Source: Phaeosaccion multiseriatum (lineage: Eukaryota > Ochrophyta, other classes). Taken from it: a DNA stretch of 64,000 nucleotides. The notes beneath the pieces are model-generated. The model was not told the origin of the DNA. It made no database searches and saw only the letters and a program-made list of their open reading frames with translations. The position numbers and the translations under genes are program-made. Position 1 is the first letter of the stretch; the number at the start of each line of letters is the position of its first letter. The stretch is from positions 1-64,000 of the forward strand of contig OZ218955.1 of assembly GCA_965112735.1 (NCBI GenBank), read 5' to 3'. Positions 33,947-44,756 of this stretch are shown here, in pieces.

Positions 33947-36900
33947 TTATACCCCCCCCTCCTTTGGCCCGTCCTCTGGCCCGTCCTCTGGCACCACGAG
34001 GCGGCTCGTCGCAACCGCGCGTCGAATGGAGCCCCACAGAGATTTTTGGGGGGACGTTGATGTCAATGTCGAGGCTAAGGTCGAGGTCAAGGTCGAGGTC
34101 AATGTCGAGGTCAATGTCGAGGTCAATGTCGAGGCGGAGGTGATGGGGATGGTGCTGCCGTCCATGCTTGCCTCGCCCTTCTTGTTCCCCTCGGAGGGCG
34201 AGGAAGCCCTGTCTTTGTTGTCCTCCGCCGCCCTTCCAGCCCAATCGCCCTTCCCACCCGCACCATGGACGGCACCACTCACGGCACCACTCACGGCATC
34301 GCTGACAGCACCGCTGACGGCCTCCACTCCCTCCACTCCCTCCACCCCCTCCACTCCCTCCACTCCCTCCACTCCCTCCACTCCCTCCACAAATCCCCTG
34401 CCGAACCCTAAGCTTGTAGCCCCCCCCAGCGAGGGTGCGACATTATTCCGCTTGAATTGGGTCTTGTGGCTCTTGCTCTTGCTGGTGGTGAAGAAGCGGA
34501 AAGCGGGCGACGTCTGGAATGGGCCGAAGAGGTTGAGCGACATGAGACCGAACACCTCCTCCTGCGCAGACAGGAAGATAGTGGAAGAGAGAGAGGGAGA
34601 CGGCTCTGAAGGCGGTTCAGCCTCAGCTCCAGCCTCACAGTCAGCAGGCTTCAAGGCGGAGGAGGAAGAGGAGGAGGGAGAGGCCTTCTTGAAGGGTTTG
34701 GAAGCCTCGGCGAGGGCGTCAGCAATGACTTGGCGCATGGCATCGCTAAGGTTCACCTGTTGGTCATCCAGGGAAGGTGGGAGGGAGGGAGGGGTCGGTC
34801 AGGCGTTGCTGAATGAGAACGTTCCATATGCCCCCATGATGCCCTCCCCCGCCCACACGCCCCCACCTGCTGAGGAGAACCGACGGCGATGTACTCCTTA
34901 TAGATGGCCTCCGCTCGCAGCAGCTTCAGCAGACCCGTGGGAAGAGTGCTCAGCTGCTCGGGCCCGCCTCCCCCCTCGGGCAGCTTGAGGGCCAGCCCGT
35001 GGTCTGGAGCGACGAACTTTCCTCTGTGGAACTCCCTTGCCTCGAGCCAGAAGTTGACGCTCTCCGCCTGGAAGCGCTCCTCCGCGAACTTTTTGAAGAG
35101 AGACACCCCGAGCGGCAGCGCCAGGACGTGTGCAAGCGTGTTGTGCGTGTTGTGCGAGGGGTGTAGTGGCGGGTCATGCGGGGCGGTGTGCAGCTGCTGT
35201 ATCACCAACGGCAGCGCCGGCGAGGGCCTGGACTCCGCCGAGAGCGACGTAGGCGTAGGGACAGCACATGGTGCTACAGCCGACAACGATACCGTGGCTG
35301 AGGACGACGGAGAGGGCAGAGAGGGGGACAAGCAGGAGTCCGACTGGCACTTGCCCAAGACCGGCGGCGGAGCTGAGACCGAAACTGAAACTGGCTCATG
35401 CTCCAGCGGCGGCAGCAGAGAGGATCCTCCTCCCAAGCCGTGTCCTGTGTGTCCTGCGTGTGCTTCGTGCGCTTCCCCTTCTCCCTGCGGCCTCGTGGTG
35501 GAGCCTTCCTCGGAGAGGCGCCGTCCTTCTCTGCTGTCTTCACTGTCCCGTCCTTCCCTGCTGTCTTTTCTGCTCCTTCTGCCCCTTCTGCCCCTCTCCC
35601 GCAGCATGAGCTCCTCTGATTCCTCTCGGGCCTCTCCCTGTCTTCGGCTGTGCCTGTCCCTCCTCGAAGGTGATGCCCAAATGGCGTGGAAGGTGAGTTG
35701 TGTGTGCGCGTCGGCGCGGGGGCTGATCCTCGCTCCATGCAAATACTCCGACAGACTCGCTTCCTGCTCCAGAGCCTACGAGGGAGAGGGAGAGGGAGAG
35801 GGAGAGGGAGAGGGAGAGGGACAGGGAGAGGGAGAGGGACAGGGAGAGGGAGAGGGAGAGGGAGAGGGAGAGGGAGAGGGAGAGGGAGAGGGAGAGGGAG
35901 AGGGAGAGGGAGAGGGAGAGGGAGAGGGGATAATGAGAGGTCAAGCACACATACACGACGCGCACACACGCACGCGTGCGCACACACATAACCACACGTA
36001 AACACACGCACACACGTACGCACACACACACACGCACATACACGCACACATACAAACGCCGGCCTCATCTTCACTACCTTACTGCCCGATGGTATTTATG
36101 TCTTACGAACCTCCTTCTCTAAGGCCAGCAGGTGCAGCACCCCTCGGGTCGTGCCCTGGGACGGCAGCTGACGCGCCTCCTGCCTGTGTTTGGGCGACCG
36201 CAGCGAGGCCCACTCTCTCAAGAGGCGCTTCCCCCACACGCTCCCCACGAAGGCTAATGATGAGTCACTCCCTCCCTCGTCCTCAATTGGTGGCGACCCT
36301 GCCCCTCCGGCCGTACCACCAACGCCCCCTCCTTGGAAGTGCGAGAGGAGGAGAAGTGCCTCCTCCAAGGCCTTGTCGAGCAAACCCACAGGAGGGGGCG
36401 GGGGCGGCAACACCAAAGGCGCTGCCTGGGCCTCTGGCGATTGCGCCGATGGCAGCCGATAGCCATTGATCTCCTTCGTGCGACCGGCAGGCAGCAGATG
36501 CACATACCGGTCGGCCACCGCCTTGAAAGAAGGGGAGGGGGGGGGGGGGGTAGGAGAAGGGGTGAGGCAAGTCACAGAAGGGCGCTAACGCCTCCGTGGG
36601 CGGTGGCATATACACATCCCAGGTTCAAAAGTCAGGGGATTGTGTGTCAGGACAGAGAGTGGGGTGGGTGTCAGGACAGAGAGTGGGGTGGGTGTCAGGA
36701 CAGAGAGTGGGGTGGGTGTCAGGACAGAGAGTGGGGTGGGTGTCAGGACAGAGAGTGGGGTGGGTGTCAGGACAGAGAGTGGGGTGGGTGTCAGGACAGT
36801 GGGTGGGGTGGGTGTCAGGACAGAGAGTGGGGTGGGTGTCAGGACAGAGAGTGGGGTGGGTGTCAGGACAGTGGGTGGGGTGGGTGTCAGGACAGAGAGT

Positions 36901-39900
36901 GGGGTGGGTGTCAGGACAGAGAGTGGGGTGGGTGTCAGGACAGTGGGTGGGGTGGGTGTCAGGACAGAGAGTGGGGTGGGTGTCAGGACAGAGAGTGGGG
37001 TGGGTGTCAGGACAGTGGGTGGGGTGGGTGTCAGGACAGTGTGTGGGGTGGGTGTCAGGACAGAGAGTGGGGTGGGTGTCAGGACAGTGGGTGGGGTGGG
37101 TGTCAGGACAGAGAGTGGGGTGGGTGTCAGGACAGAGAGTGGGGTGGGTGTCAGGACAGAGAGTGGGGTGGGTGTTCGGACAGAGAGTGGGGTGGGTGTC
37201 AGGACAGAGAGTGGGGTGGGTGTCAGGACAGAGAGTGGGGTGGGTGTCAGGACAGTGGGTGGGGTGGGTGTCAGGACAGAGAGTGGGGTGGGTGTCAGGA
37301 CAGAGAGTGGGGTGGGTGTCAGGACAGTGAGTGGGGTGGGTGTCAGGACAGTGGGTGGGGTGGGTGTCAGGACAGAGAGTGGGGTGGGTGTCAGGACAGA
37401 GAGTGGGGTGGGTGTCAGGACAGTGGGTGGGGTGGGTGTCAGGACAGAGAGTGGGGTGGGTGTCAGGACAGAGAGTGGGGTGGGTGTCAGGACAGAGAGT
37501 GGGGTGGGTGTCAGGACAGAGAGTGGGGTGGGTGTCAGGACAGAGAGTGGGGTGGGTGTCAGGACAGAGAGTGGGGTGGGTGTCAGGACAGAGGGTGGGG
37601 GTGCGTGTCCGGACAGAGGTGGATGGGGTGCGGTGCCGGACTCTTCTCTCTCCCCTCTGCTTCCCTTCTCTCTCCCCTCTGCTTCCCTTCTCTCTCCTCC
37701 TCCCTCTCTGTCCCGACACCAGCCAACCCCCCCCTCTCCTCACTTACCTCGAGGGCGTGCAGTCTGAAAGGCGCAGTTTTGTAGCGCAGGAGGAGCCGAC
37801 CCAACATCTGTGCCCTCAGCGCCTGGGTACCCTCCCTATCCTCTGGTGCCATCCCCTGCAGGCCCTCCATGCCGCACTCGAGCAGCTTGAAGTCAAGCAG
37901 ACTCCGCGCCATGTCAAGCGCAGCCTCTGCTCGGAAACCCATGGTGAGCGTGGTGGTGCAAGTGGTGGTGCAAGTGGTGGTGGAGGTGGTGGTGGAGGTG
38001 GTGGGCGAGGTGTGAAGGGCAGAGATGAGGGCGGGAGGAGCGCTTGAGAGAGAGAGGGGAGGGGAGAGTGAAGGAGCGGGGCAGGAGAGAGGAGCGGCTG
38101 CGAGCGACAATGCTGCTCCCGCCGTATCACCAACGGCTGCTTCTCCCGCTAGTGCTGCCAGTGGTGGTCCAACGGCACACACAGGGGTTAGGCTTAGCTT
38201 AGCGCCACTCTGCTCGACGGCCTCCGTCCGCAGTGTGACAGTCACTGTCTCTGTCTCTGTGACTCTGGTGCGTATCCGCTGCCTCTGCGGGGGCAGGCTG
38301 CACAGGTAGGCTCGAAAGTGCTTGAAGGCGCATGGGCTCGCCGTAATGAGTGAGCAGAAACTCTCCCGACGGGCGTCAGCCGCTGCTTTCTCCTGCAACG
38401 TCGCCCCCTTCCCCTTCCCGCCTCCTTCTCTGACTGCCCCTCCGCCCCCTTCCCCGCTGCCTCCCCCCCCCCCCTCCTCCTCCTCCTCCTCCTCCTCCTC
38501 CTCCTCCTCCTCCTCCTCCTCCTCCTCCTCCTCCTCCTCCTCCTCCTCCTCCTCCTCCTCCTCCTCCTCCTCCTCCTCCTCCTCCTCCTCCTCCTCCTCC
38601 TCCTCCTCCTCCTCCTCCTCCTCCTCCTCCTCCTCCTCCTCCTCCTCCTCCTCCTCCTCCTCCTCCTCCTCCTCCTCCTCCTCCTCCTCCTCCTCCTCCT
38701 CCTCCTCCTCCTCCTCCTCCTGGCGGCCAGAGCGATCTCGACAAGTGCCTTGAGAAGAGCGGAAGATGAAGAGCTGCTTCCTCGCCCTCTTGCCGAGCTC
38801 GTACTCGGCCTGCACATCGCTCAGCACGTATGCTCGGCAGGTGAGCTCGGCCACAAGGCTGTCCTCATGGTCCTCATGCCCCTCACTGGCACTAGCACTG
38901 GCACTGAAACTGGTGCTGGGCAGTGAGGGAAGGCCCGCCCAGCCTATGGCCTCCAGCGCGTGCAAGAAGGGCGGAAAGTGCTCCAGCGCCTCCAAGAAGG
39001 GGGGGAAGTGCTCGTAGCGGAGTATGAAGAACAGCTTGTGAGAGGCACTCTGGGAAGGGAGGGGAGAGGGGAGACGGGAGAGGGACTCCTGAGTGAGTGA
39101 GGGGGTGCGTGCAGCGATGCGCTGTTCGGCAGTGAAGCACGTATGCCAATGAGAGGGAAAGGAAGGAGACGGAGAGAGCAAGGGCAAGCCTACTCACCTC
39201 AAAAGCGTTGAGCAGGATAGCCATGTCACGCTGTCTTACTGTGTAAACCCTTTCCAGCGTAATCCCTGCAGCGTCTTTCTGACCCCCCTCCCCCCCTTCC
39301 TCCTCCTCCTCCTCCTGCTGCTGCTGCTGCTGCGGTTGCTGGTGCTTCTGCTGCTGCTGCTGCCGCCGCCGCCAGATGCCAGAGACCCTCTTTGGCTTCG
39401 TTGCCGCTTTCGCTTCTCCTCCCCTTCCCAAACTTCCTCCTCCTCCTCTTCCTCCTCCTCCTCCTCCTCCTCCTCCTCCTCCTCCTCCTCCTCCTCCTCC
39501 TCCTCCTCCTCCTCCTCCTCCTCCTCCTCCTCCTCCTCCTCCTCCTCCTCCTCCTCCTCCTCCTCCTCCTCCTCCTCCTCCTCCTCCTCCTCCTCCTCCT
39601 CCTCCTCCTCCTCCTCCTCCTCCTCCTCCTCCTCCTCCTCCTCCTCCTCCTCCTCCTCCTCCTCCTCCTCCTCCTCCTCCTCCTCCTCCTCCTCCTCCTC
39701 CTCCTCCTCCTCCTCCTCCTCCTCCTCCTCCTCCTCCTCCTCCTCCTCCTCCTCCTCCTCCTCCTCCTCCTCCTCCTCCTCCTCCTCCTCCTCCTCCTCC
39801 TCCTCCTCCTCCTCCTCCTCCTCCTCCTCCTCCTCCTCCTCCTTCTCCTCCTTCTCCTCCTCCTTCTCCTCCTCCTTCTCCTCCTCCTCCTCCTCCTCCT

Positions 39901-40790
39901 CCTCCTCCTCCTGTGTGCTCCCCTCCCCCTCCCTCCCCGGCACCAGCGCCTGCCAAAGCCTCTGGCGGCTCCTCGCTGTCTACGACGGTGGTGTGGCTGA
40001 CTGTGTGGCTGACAGTGTGCTTGTACCCCCCTGAGTCCCTGGGCCTGGGCTGCACGTGCAGGCGAAGGTCCTCCCTTAGGTCCCTGAGCGTATCCCTGTC
40101 CAGCGGGACGAAGTCGGCGGAGGAGGGGCAGAAGTACTTCGAGAAGACATACGCCGCTCGACCGCACAAAACCTCCATCTCCGCTGCCGCTAGCTGTGAC
40201 TGTGCCCCCCTCCCCCCTCCCTCTCCGCCAAAGCCACGGCCGCTGCCGCCCCCCGCCTGCTCACTGCTGCCCTTGAAGGTGTTCTTGTTGGACCCGCCTG
40301 TTGGGCCTGTTGGGCCTGTTGGGCCTGTTGGGCAGGCACCGCTTGAACCGTTCCGCCCTTGGCAGGCCCCTTCGTAGGTCAGGCTTTGGGCCGCTTGCTT
40401 GAAGGTGTCAATATCCCTGAGGCAGTCGATTAGCGCCTCCTGCAGCGACGCGGCTAGGAAGTCTCTGAGGAGGCCGCTTAGGAAGGGGTCGCTCAGCAGG
40501 GCCCGCAGCAGAGAGTGCTGTCGCGTCGAAGGAGGAGGGGGCGCCCCGCTGGCAGGGGAGGAGGGAGGGGCGGCTAACTCGGGCTTGGCGTTCACACCGC
40601 ATCCAGTGGTGGCAGTGGCGGCATCCTTGGGGTCGCTGTGACTGGGGCCATCGCCATCGCCATTACCGTTGCCGTTGCCGCATCGGCCGCTGCTGTCCAG
40701 AAGTACTGTTCGGACGCTGTCCATGGCGTGCGGGCTGAACGCGCTGGTGTAGTTGCTACTGCTGCCCATAGAACTGCCGGTAGTGCTGCC

Positions 40791-40824
<34 letters not shown>

Positions 40825-41384
40825 CTGCTGCTGCTGCTGCTGCTGCGGATAGGATTGGTAAGGCGGACGGATGCATCTCTCCGCGGGAGGGCTTCCTCTC
40901 GGGGCCGCTCTCTACTCTGCCGCTGTCGCGCCTGCTCCTCCTCCACCGGCCTCTGCTCGACCTTGTTCCTTGCGGCCCAGCCCCTTCGCCTCATCCTCAG
41001 CCGAAGGTCCTTCAAGCTGGAGAACGACCTGCCCATCCACCGACCAGGCCCTGCCCCTCCCATCGTGGCCTGCTGCTGTTTGCCAGTCACCCCTGCTGCA
41101 AACAGAGCGGTGGGATCCTCTGGGCTGCTGCCAACACTCTGAGTGGCAGTGAGGTCGGGTCTGATGCGCGAACGATGCGGGCCAATGATGCTCATCGCCC
41201 TTGTGGTGGTGGTGGTCGTGCCGGTGGTGGTCGTCGTGGACGTGACAGTGGTGTGTGCTGTGCCCTCCAGCTGCTGATGCAGATAGCCGCCCATGTGCTG
41301 CTCGTGCGGCGTCCTGCTTTTCCGGGCGGCGATCGATGAGGACGACGATGATGGTGCCCTCCGCGATGAGGCAGCTCCGCCCAT
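33947..41384 (-). CDS. Large multi-RGS-domain protein with polyGly and polyGlu tracts, 5 exons
   Basis: Predicted 1872 residues from exons 41384-39198, 39049-37748, 36521-36111, 35775-34867 and 34756-33947; every intron is phase 0. The start MGGAAS fits the N-myristoylation pattern (Gly2, Ser6), suggesting membrane attachment. At least two and probably three or more RGS modules are seen: residues about 286-760 (LLRALLSDPFLSGLLRDFL, YVFSKYFCPSSADFVPL, then LFFILRYEHFPPFL), about 940-1180 (CSLITASPCAFKHFRAYL, LRAQMLGRLLLRY), and the clearest from exon 4 into 5 (LFKKFAEERFQAESVNFWLE, IYKEYIAVGSPQQ, EVFGLMSLNLFGPF). RGS domains accelerate GTP hydrolysis by G-alpha subunits. A polyGly run (about 490-648) interrupts the first module and a polyGlu run (about 839-922) precedes the second. 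The tail carries short Thr/Ser/Leu and Val/Glu/Gly repeats. Confidence 0.85.
35781..35931. repeat. GGGAGA hexamer array at an RGS-gene 3' splice site
   Basis: About 25 hexamers. In the sense of the gene they read CCCTCT and end a few bases before the acceptor TCGTAG|GCT at 35776, so the array is the polypyrimidine tract. Confidence 0.93.
36642..37607. repeat. 24-nt minisatellite with TGTCAGGACA core in the RGS gene
   Basis: About 40 copies of a 24-nt unit (GTGTCAGGACAG then AGAGTGGGGTGG, with GTGGG variants) filling RGS intron 2 (36522-37747). It shares the 11-nt core CTGTCCTGACA with the EngB minisatellite, in the opposite orientation relative to its gene. Long open frames on both strands are an artefact of the 24-nt period. 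Confidence 0.95.
38471..38720. repeat. CCT/AGG triplet array coding polyGlu
   Basis: About 83 triplets inside RGS exon 2, read as GAG in the frame of the gene. The sense strand is purine-only. Confidence 0.93.
39439..39914. repeat. CCT/AGG triplet array coding polyGly
   Basis: About 158 triplets (nearly perfect, with CTT variants near 39840-39880) inside RGS exon 1, read as GGA in the frame of the gene. Confidence 0.93.
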
Positions 41385-41935
41385 GGCTTTGATTTACAGA
41401 GTCGTGACTCTCACCCTCTACTTCTCTGCAACTTTGGATGGAGCCGTCCTTGTTGCCTCCCTCTCCGGCCCACTCTTGCTCCTGGTGCTCGCGGCTAAGC
41501 TTCACTCTCGCTGCAGCTTCCGCCACTCCCCCCTAAACCTCCTCCTTCTCTTTCTTTTCCTCTCGTGTTGGGGAGAGAACTTTTCAATAAGGTTTGCTAC
41601 TCCTCATGCTTCTGCTCTTGGCTCCACTTTCGCTGCAGCTTGGAGGAGCTGCCCTCCCCCCCCACCACCCCTTTCCTCCTGTTGCTGCTCATCTTACTGG
41701 AAAAGCGTCTCATTTTTAATTTTCACATTATCACGTTACTTTTGCGCGCCAGTTTTTCGGTTTCGGAAAAGAGGGTCGACGGTTTCAATTTTTTCTTTCC
41801 CATGGCTATACTGTAGCTTGCATGCACATAGAACAAGAAAAGAACAGAAGGAGATTAGCTTTCATGCACATGGAGGAGAAAAAGAAGACAGGGGGGGCAG
41901 GCGACATTCGCCCAAGCTTAGAATTAACTCCTAGC
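41385..41935. promoter_or_regulatory. RGS-gene upstream region
   Basis: 551 bp between the RGS ATG and the stop of the aminotransferase gene, both on the minus strand. An AT-rich part at about 41700-41810 stands out from the GC-rich surroundings and is the best candidate for a core promoter or for the 3' end of the upstream gene. No defined element is recognised. Confidence 0.35.
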
Positions 41936-42770
41936 CTAGGGCGAAGGTAGTGTAGCAGTAGCCGTAGCAGCGGGGGTGGCAGCGGGAGCGACCGCCGCGG
42001 CAGTAGCGGCTTCGCCAATCCTCCGCTCCCCCTCCTCCCCTCCCTCCCCCCCCCCGCCCCACCCACTGCCACCCTCTTCCCCCTCCAGCCTGACTCCCGC
42101 CCGAATGGCCCCTCCCGCGGCCTGCAGCACGTCGTCAGTCTTACAGAAGCAGAAGCGCACGAAGGCGCCCCCCAGGCCCGCCCTTGTCTCCTTGGAGAAG
42201 AAGGGCCCCGTCGGGATGGCCACCAGCCCGTGTTCGAGGGCCATGTAACGGCAGAATGCCCAGTCCTTAGTCACTCGGGCGTCTCCCTCGCCGTCCTCCC
42301 CCCTGCCGAGCACGGGCGTGGTCTCTTGCAGGTACTTGTCGGGCACATGCACGCGGCTCACGTCCCCGATCAGGAAGAAGCCCCCCCCGCCCTCGAGAGT
42401 GGGCACCCCCGCTGCGTTGAGCACGGTCTCGAGCTGTCGCCGCTTGCCCTTGTACTGCTTCCTGAGCCAACCGTAGTACGTGTCCTCCCCCCTGTAGGGC
42501 TTCTCGGCCTCCTGTAGGGCCGTGGCCAGGGCCTCTTGCATGGGCGTGGGCCCGCAGAACTGCATGTAGGGCAGCATCGAGTGGATGGCGTCCACTACCC
42601 TTGCCGGACCCACTGCCCACCCTACCTGCCAGCCCGTCACGCTGAACGTCTTGCCTGCGCTGCTGATGGTGACCGTGCGCTCTTGCATGCCCGGCAGAGT
42701 TGAGAAGTGACCGTGGCCGGTCGGCGGCATCGGCTGGCGCTGTGGGGCCTCCTCCTCCTCCTCCTCCTCC

Positions 42771-42801
<31 letters not shown>

Positions 42802-44427
42802 AATCATTATCATCCTCCTCCTCCTCACCCTCATGCCCGTCCTCCACGCGGGTGAAGGGCTCGCTACCTTCAGCCATGACGGGGTCGACATCACCGAGAC
42901 CACTGATGATGCTGTTGCTGCTGCTGCTACTGCCGCCGCCCCACTCGTCACTCGCCCCTTTGGCGGCTACATCCCCTTCACAGCTGGCGTCGTCGTCGTA
43001 CACCATGTACTTGTACACCTCGTCGCTGATGACCATGAGCCTGGGGTGCTCGTCGACAAGGCTTGCAAGGCCCTCCATTTCGTGTGGGCTGAACACCTTG
43101 CCCGTGGGGTTGTGAGGCGTATTCACCACGATCACGCGGGTCTCCGGAGTGATTGCGTCTGCCCGGGGGGGGGGGTGCACATGAGAGGTGAGTGGGTGAG
43201 TGAGAAAAAGAAAGACAGAGAGGCAGGGCTAGAGAGAGGTGGCATGCACACTGCCTACTCTACCTGATTGGTCCCACTCTACCTAATTGGGTCCAAATCT
43301 ACCTAATTGGGTCCCACTCTACCTAATTGGGTCCCACTCTACCTAATTGGGTGGCACATAGCATAATCGCTGCCAGGACAGCCGAGGAGCCCCCCCCTCT
43401 CACCCCCCCCCTCGCATCCCCCACAGCTGGCCCGCTCCTGTCCTGTCCTGCCCCGCTCACGTCACGCCTCAAGGCCACCCACCTCCCCACCACCACCCCC
43501 AACCCCTATGGCCCCCTCCCACTCACCCCTGAGGGCATCGAGGTCGAGCCTCCACTCCCACTTGGTGCCCTCCTTGTCAACCTTGAGGGGCACTGTGACG
43601 GGCACGCCCCCCGCCATCTCGATTTGCCCCACGTACAGGTCGAAGAAAGGCTCCAGCAACATCACCTCTCCGCCCCTCTCCTCGCGCTGCTGCCCCGCCC
43701 CGCCGCCCCCCCCCGGGCTGAGCAGCACCTGCAGAGTGACGTAGAGCGCCTGGCTGGCCCCGATTGTGATGGCAATCTCCTTGTAGGGGTCCACAGGCCG
43801 GCCGAAGTGGTAGCTGTAGCGCTGCGCCAAGAGCTCCACTAGCCGGGGGTGGCCCGCCGTGCGCGTGTACTGGTGGAAGCCGTCATCGATTGCCTTGTGC
43901 GCAGCTGCCACCACGAAGTCTGGCGGGTCCCAGTTGGGGAAGCCCTGCCCCAAGTTGATGCCGCCCGTCTCTGCGGCCAGGGAGCTAAACGTGCTCCATA
44001 CAGTCATGCGAGGGGCGGGCCTCTTTGCACCCTCGGCCTCCTCAACCCGCACGGCGCCTCGAGAGGGAAACACCAATGCTTTAGTCGCCTTCTTCTTGCT
44101 CTTCCTCCGTTTGTGCTTTGTGCTCCCCCCAGACGCAGTGCCTGTGCTTGCCCCCAATGCGCTCTCCTTAGGGTCGCCTCGTAACCTCCCCCGCCCTCTC
44201 CGGCTACCACTCCTACTGCTGCTGCTGCTGCTGCTACTACTACTACTGCTGCTGCTCCAGCTGTTACCGCCTCCGCCTCCGCTGCCTTGCCTCCCTCCTC
44301 CTAAACTATGCCCTACCATTACTCCGCCCCCCACTGGGAGAGGAACCACCCATCCCGCGGCTGTCCCGACACCGGCAGCGGCTGCTGCAGCAGTGCAGAT
44401 GGCCTCACCGAGGAATGTCTTCCGCAT
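41936..44427 (-). CDS. PLP-dependent class I/II aminotransferase (kynurenine/glutamine transaminase type), 2 exons
   Basis: Predicted 707 residues from exons 44427-43527 and 43158-41936; phases close. The fold-type I core begins near residue 141 (MTVWSTFSSLAAETGGINLGQGFPNW). Family motifs follow: GGINLGQGFP, GASQALYVTLQ, NTPHNPTGKVF, ISDEVY and SSAGKTFSVTGW with the PLP Schiff-base Lys at residue 470. These fit kynurenine-oxoglutarate/cysteine-S-conjugate transaminases. The core is interrupted after DEVY by an approximately 95-residue insertion with a Ser run and a long Asp/Glu tract, ending before HFSTLPGM. The N-terminus (140 residues) has a hydrophobic Ala/Gly stretch then a Ser run, possibly an organelle signal. 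A 60-residue Gly/Ala tail follows the core. The ATG at 44427 was chosen because codons upstream lack an in-frame ATG. Confidence 0.9.
43256..43350. repeat. About 20-nt direct repeats in the aminotransferase intron
   Basis: Five copies of a unit containing CTACCTAATTGGGTCC, with the first copies slightly diverged, inside the single intron (43159-43526). Confidence 0.9.
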
Positions 44428-44756
44428 CCTCAGCTTATGCTCACACACTGAGAGGGGGTGCTATACTAATATTGGCGTGGCATCGAGTGAGTCACAGACG
44501 GGAAAAGCAAAATTCTCTTTCCCTGTTCCTCCTATAGTCTATCCAATCCGCAAAAGGTGGTAGACACTTCTCAGTAGTATACTTCCATTCGCGGTGGATT
44601 CAATGACGCAGCTGTAGGGGGAGGGGGGGGGGAGTATGGGATGATGAGGGGAAAACGTAGCCGTCCACAGTAAGGCAATGAATGAAATAAATTCCAGTTC
44701 ATTTTTTTTTTTTTTTTTTTTCCCTCTTCTAAGCCCTCTGCCTTCCCTGCACTACA
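44428..44756. promoter_or_regulatory. Intergenic region with a T20 run
   Basis: 329 bp between the aminotransferase ATG and the stop of the TPR gene. A run of 20 T on the plus strand (44702-44721) lies about 36 nt beyond the TPR stop, where it reads as A20 in the sense of that gene. Confidence 0.4.

Noticed and set aside
36333-37784. Open frames of 240-480 codons across the 24-nt minisatellite on both strands
   Set aside because: The 24-nt period is a multiple of three without stops in several frames. The region lies inside an RGS intron whose flanking exons join in phase.
38322-40377. polySer, polyLeu, polyPro and polyArg frames over the CCT arrays
   Set aside because: They are alternative-frame or opposite-strand readings of the triplet arrays. 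Only the polyGly and polyGlu frames connect to RGS sequence in phase.
43256-43350. Regular direct repeats suggestive of a CRISPR array
   Set aside because: The repeats are head-to-tail without unique spacers and lie inside a eukaryotic intron; the same holds for 52562-52845.
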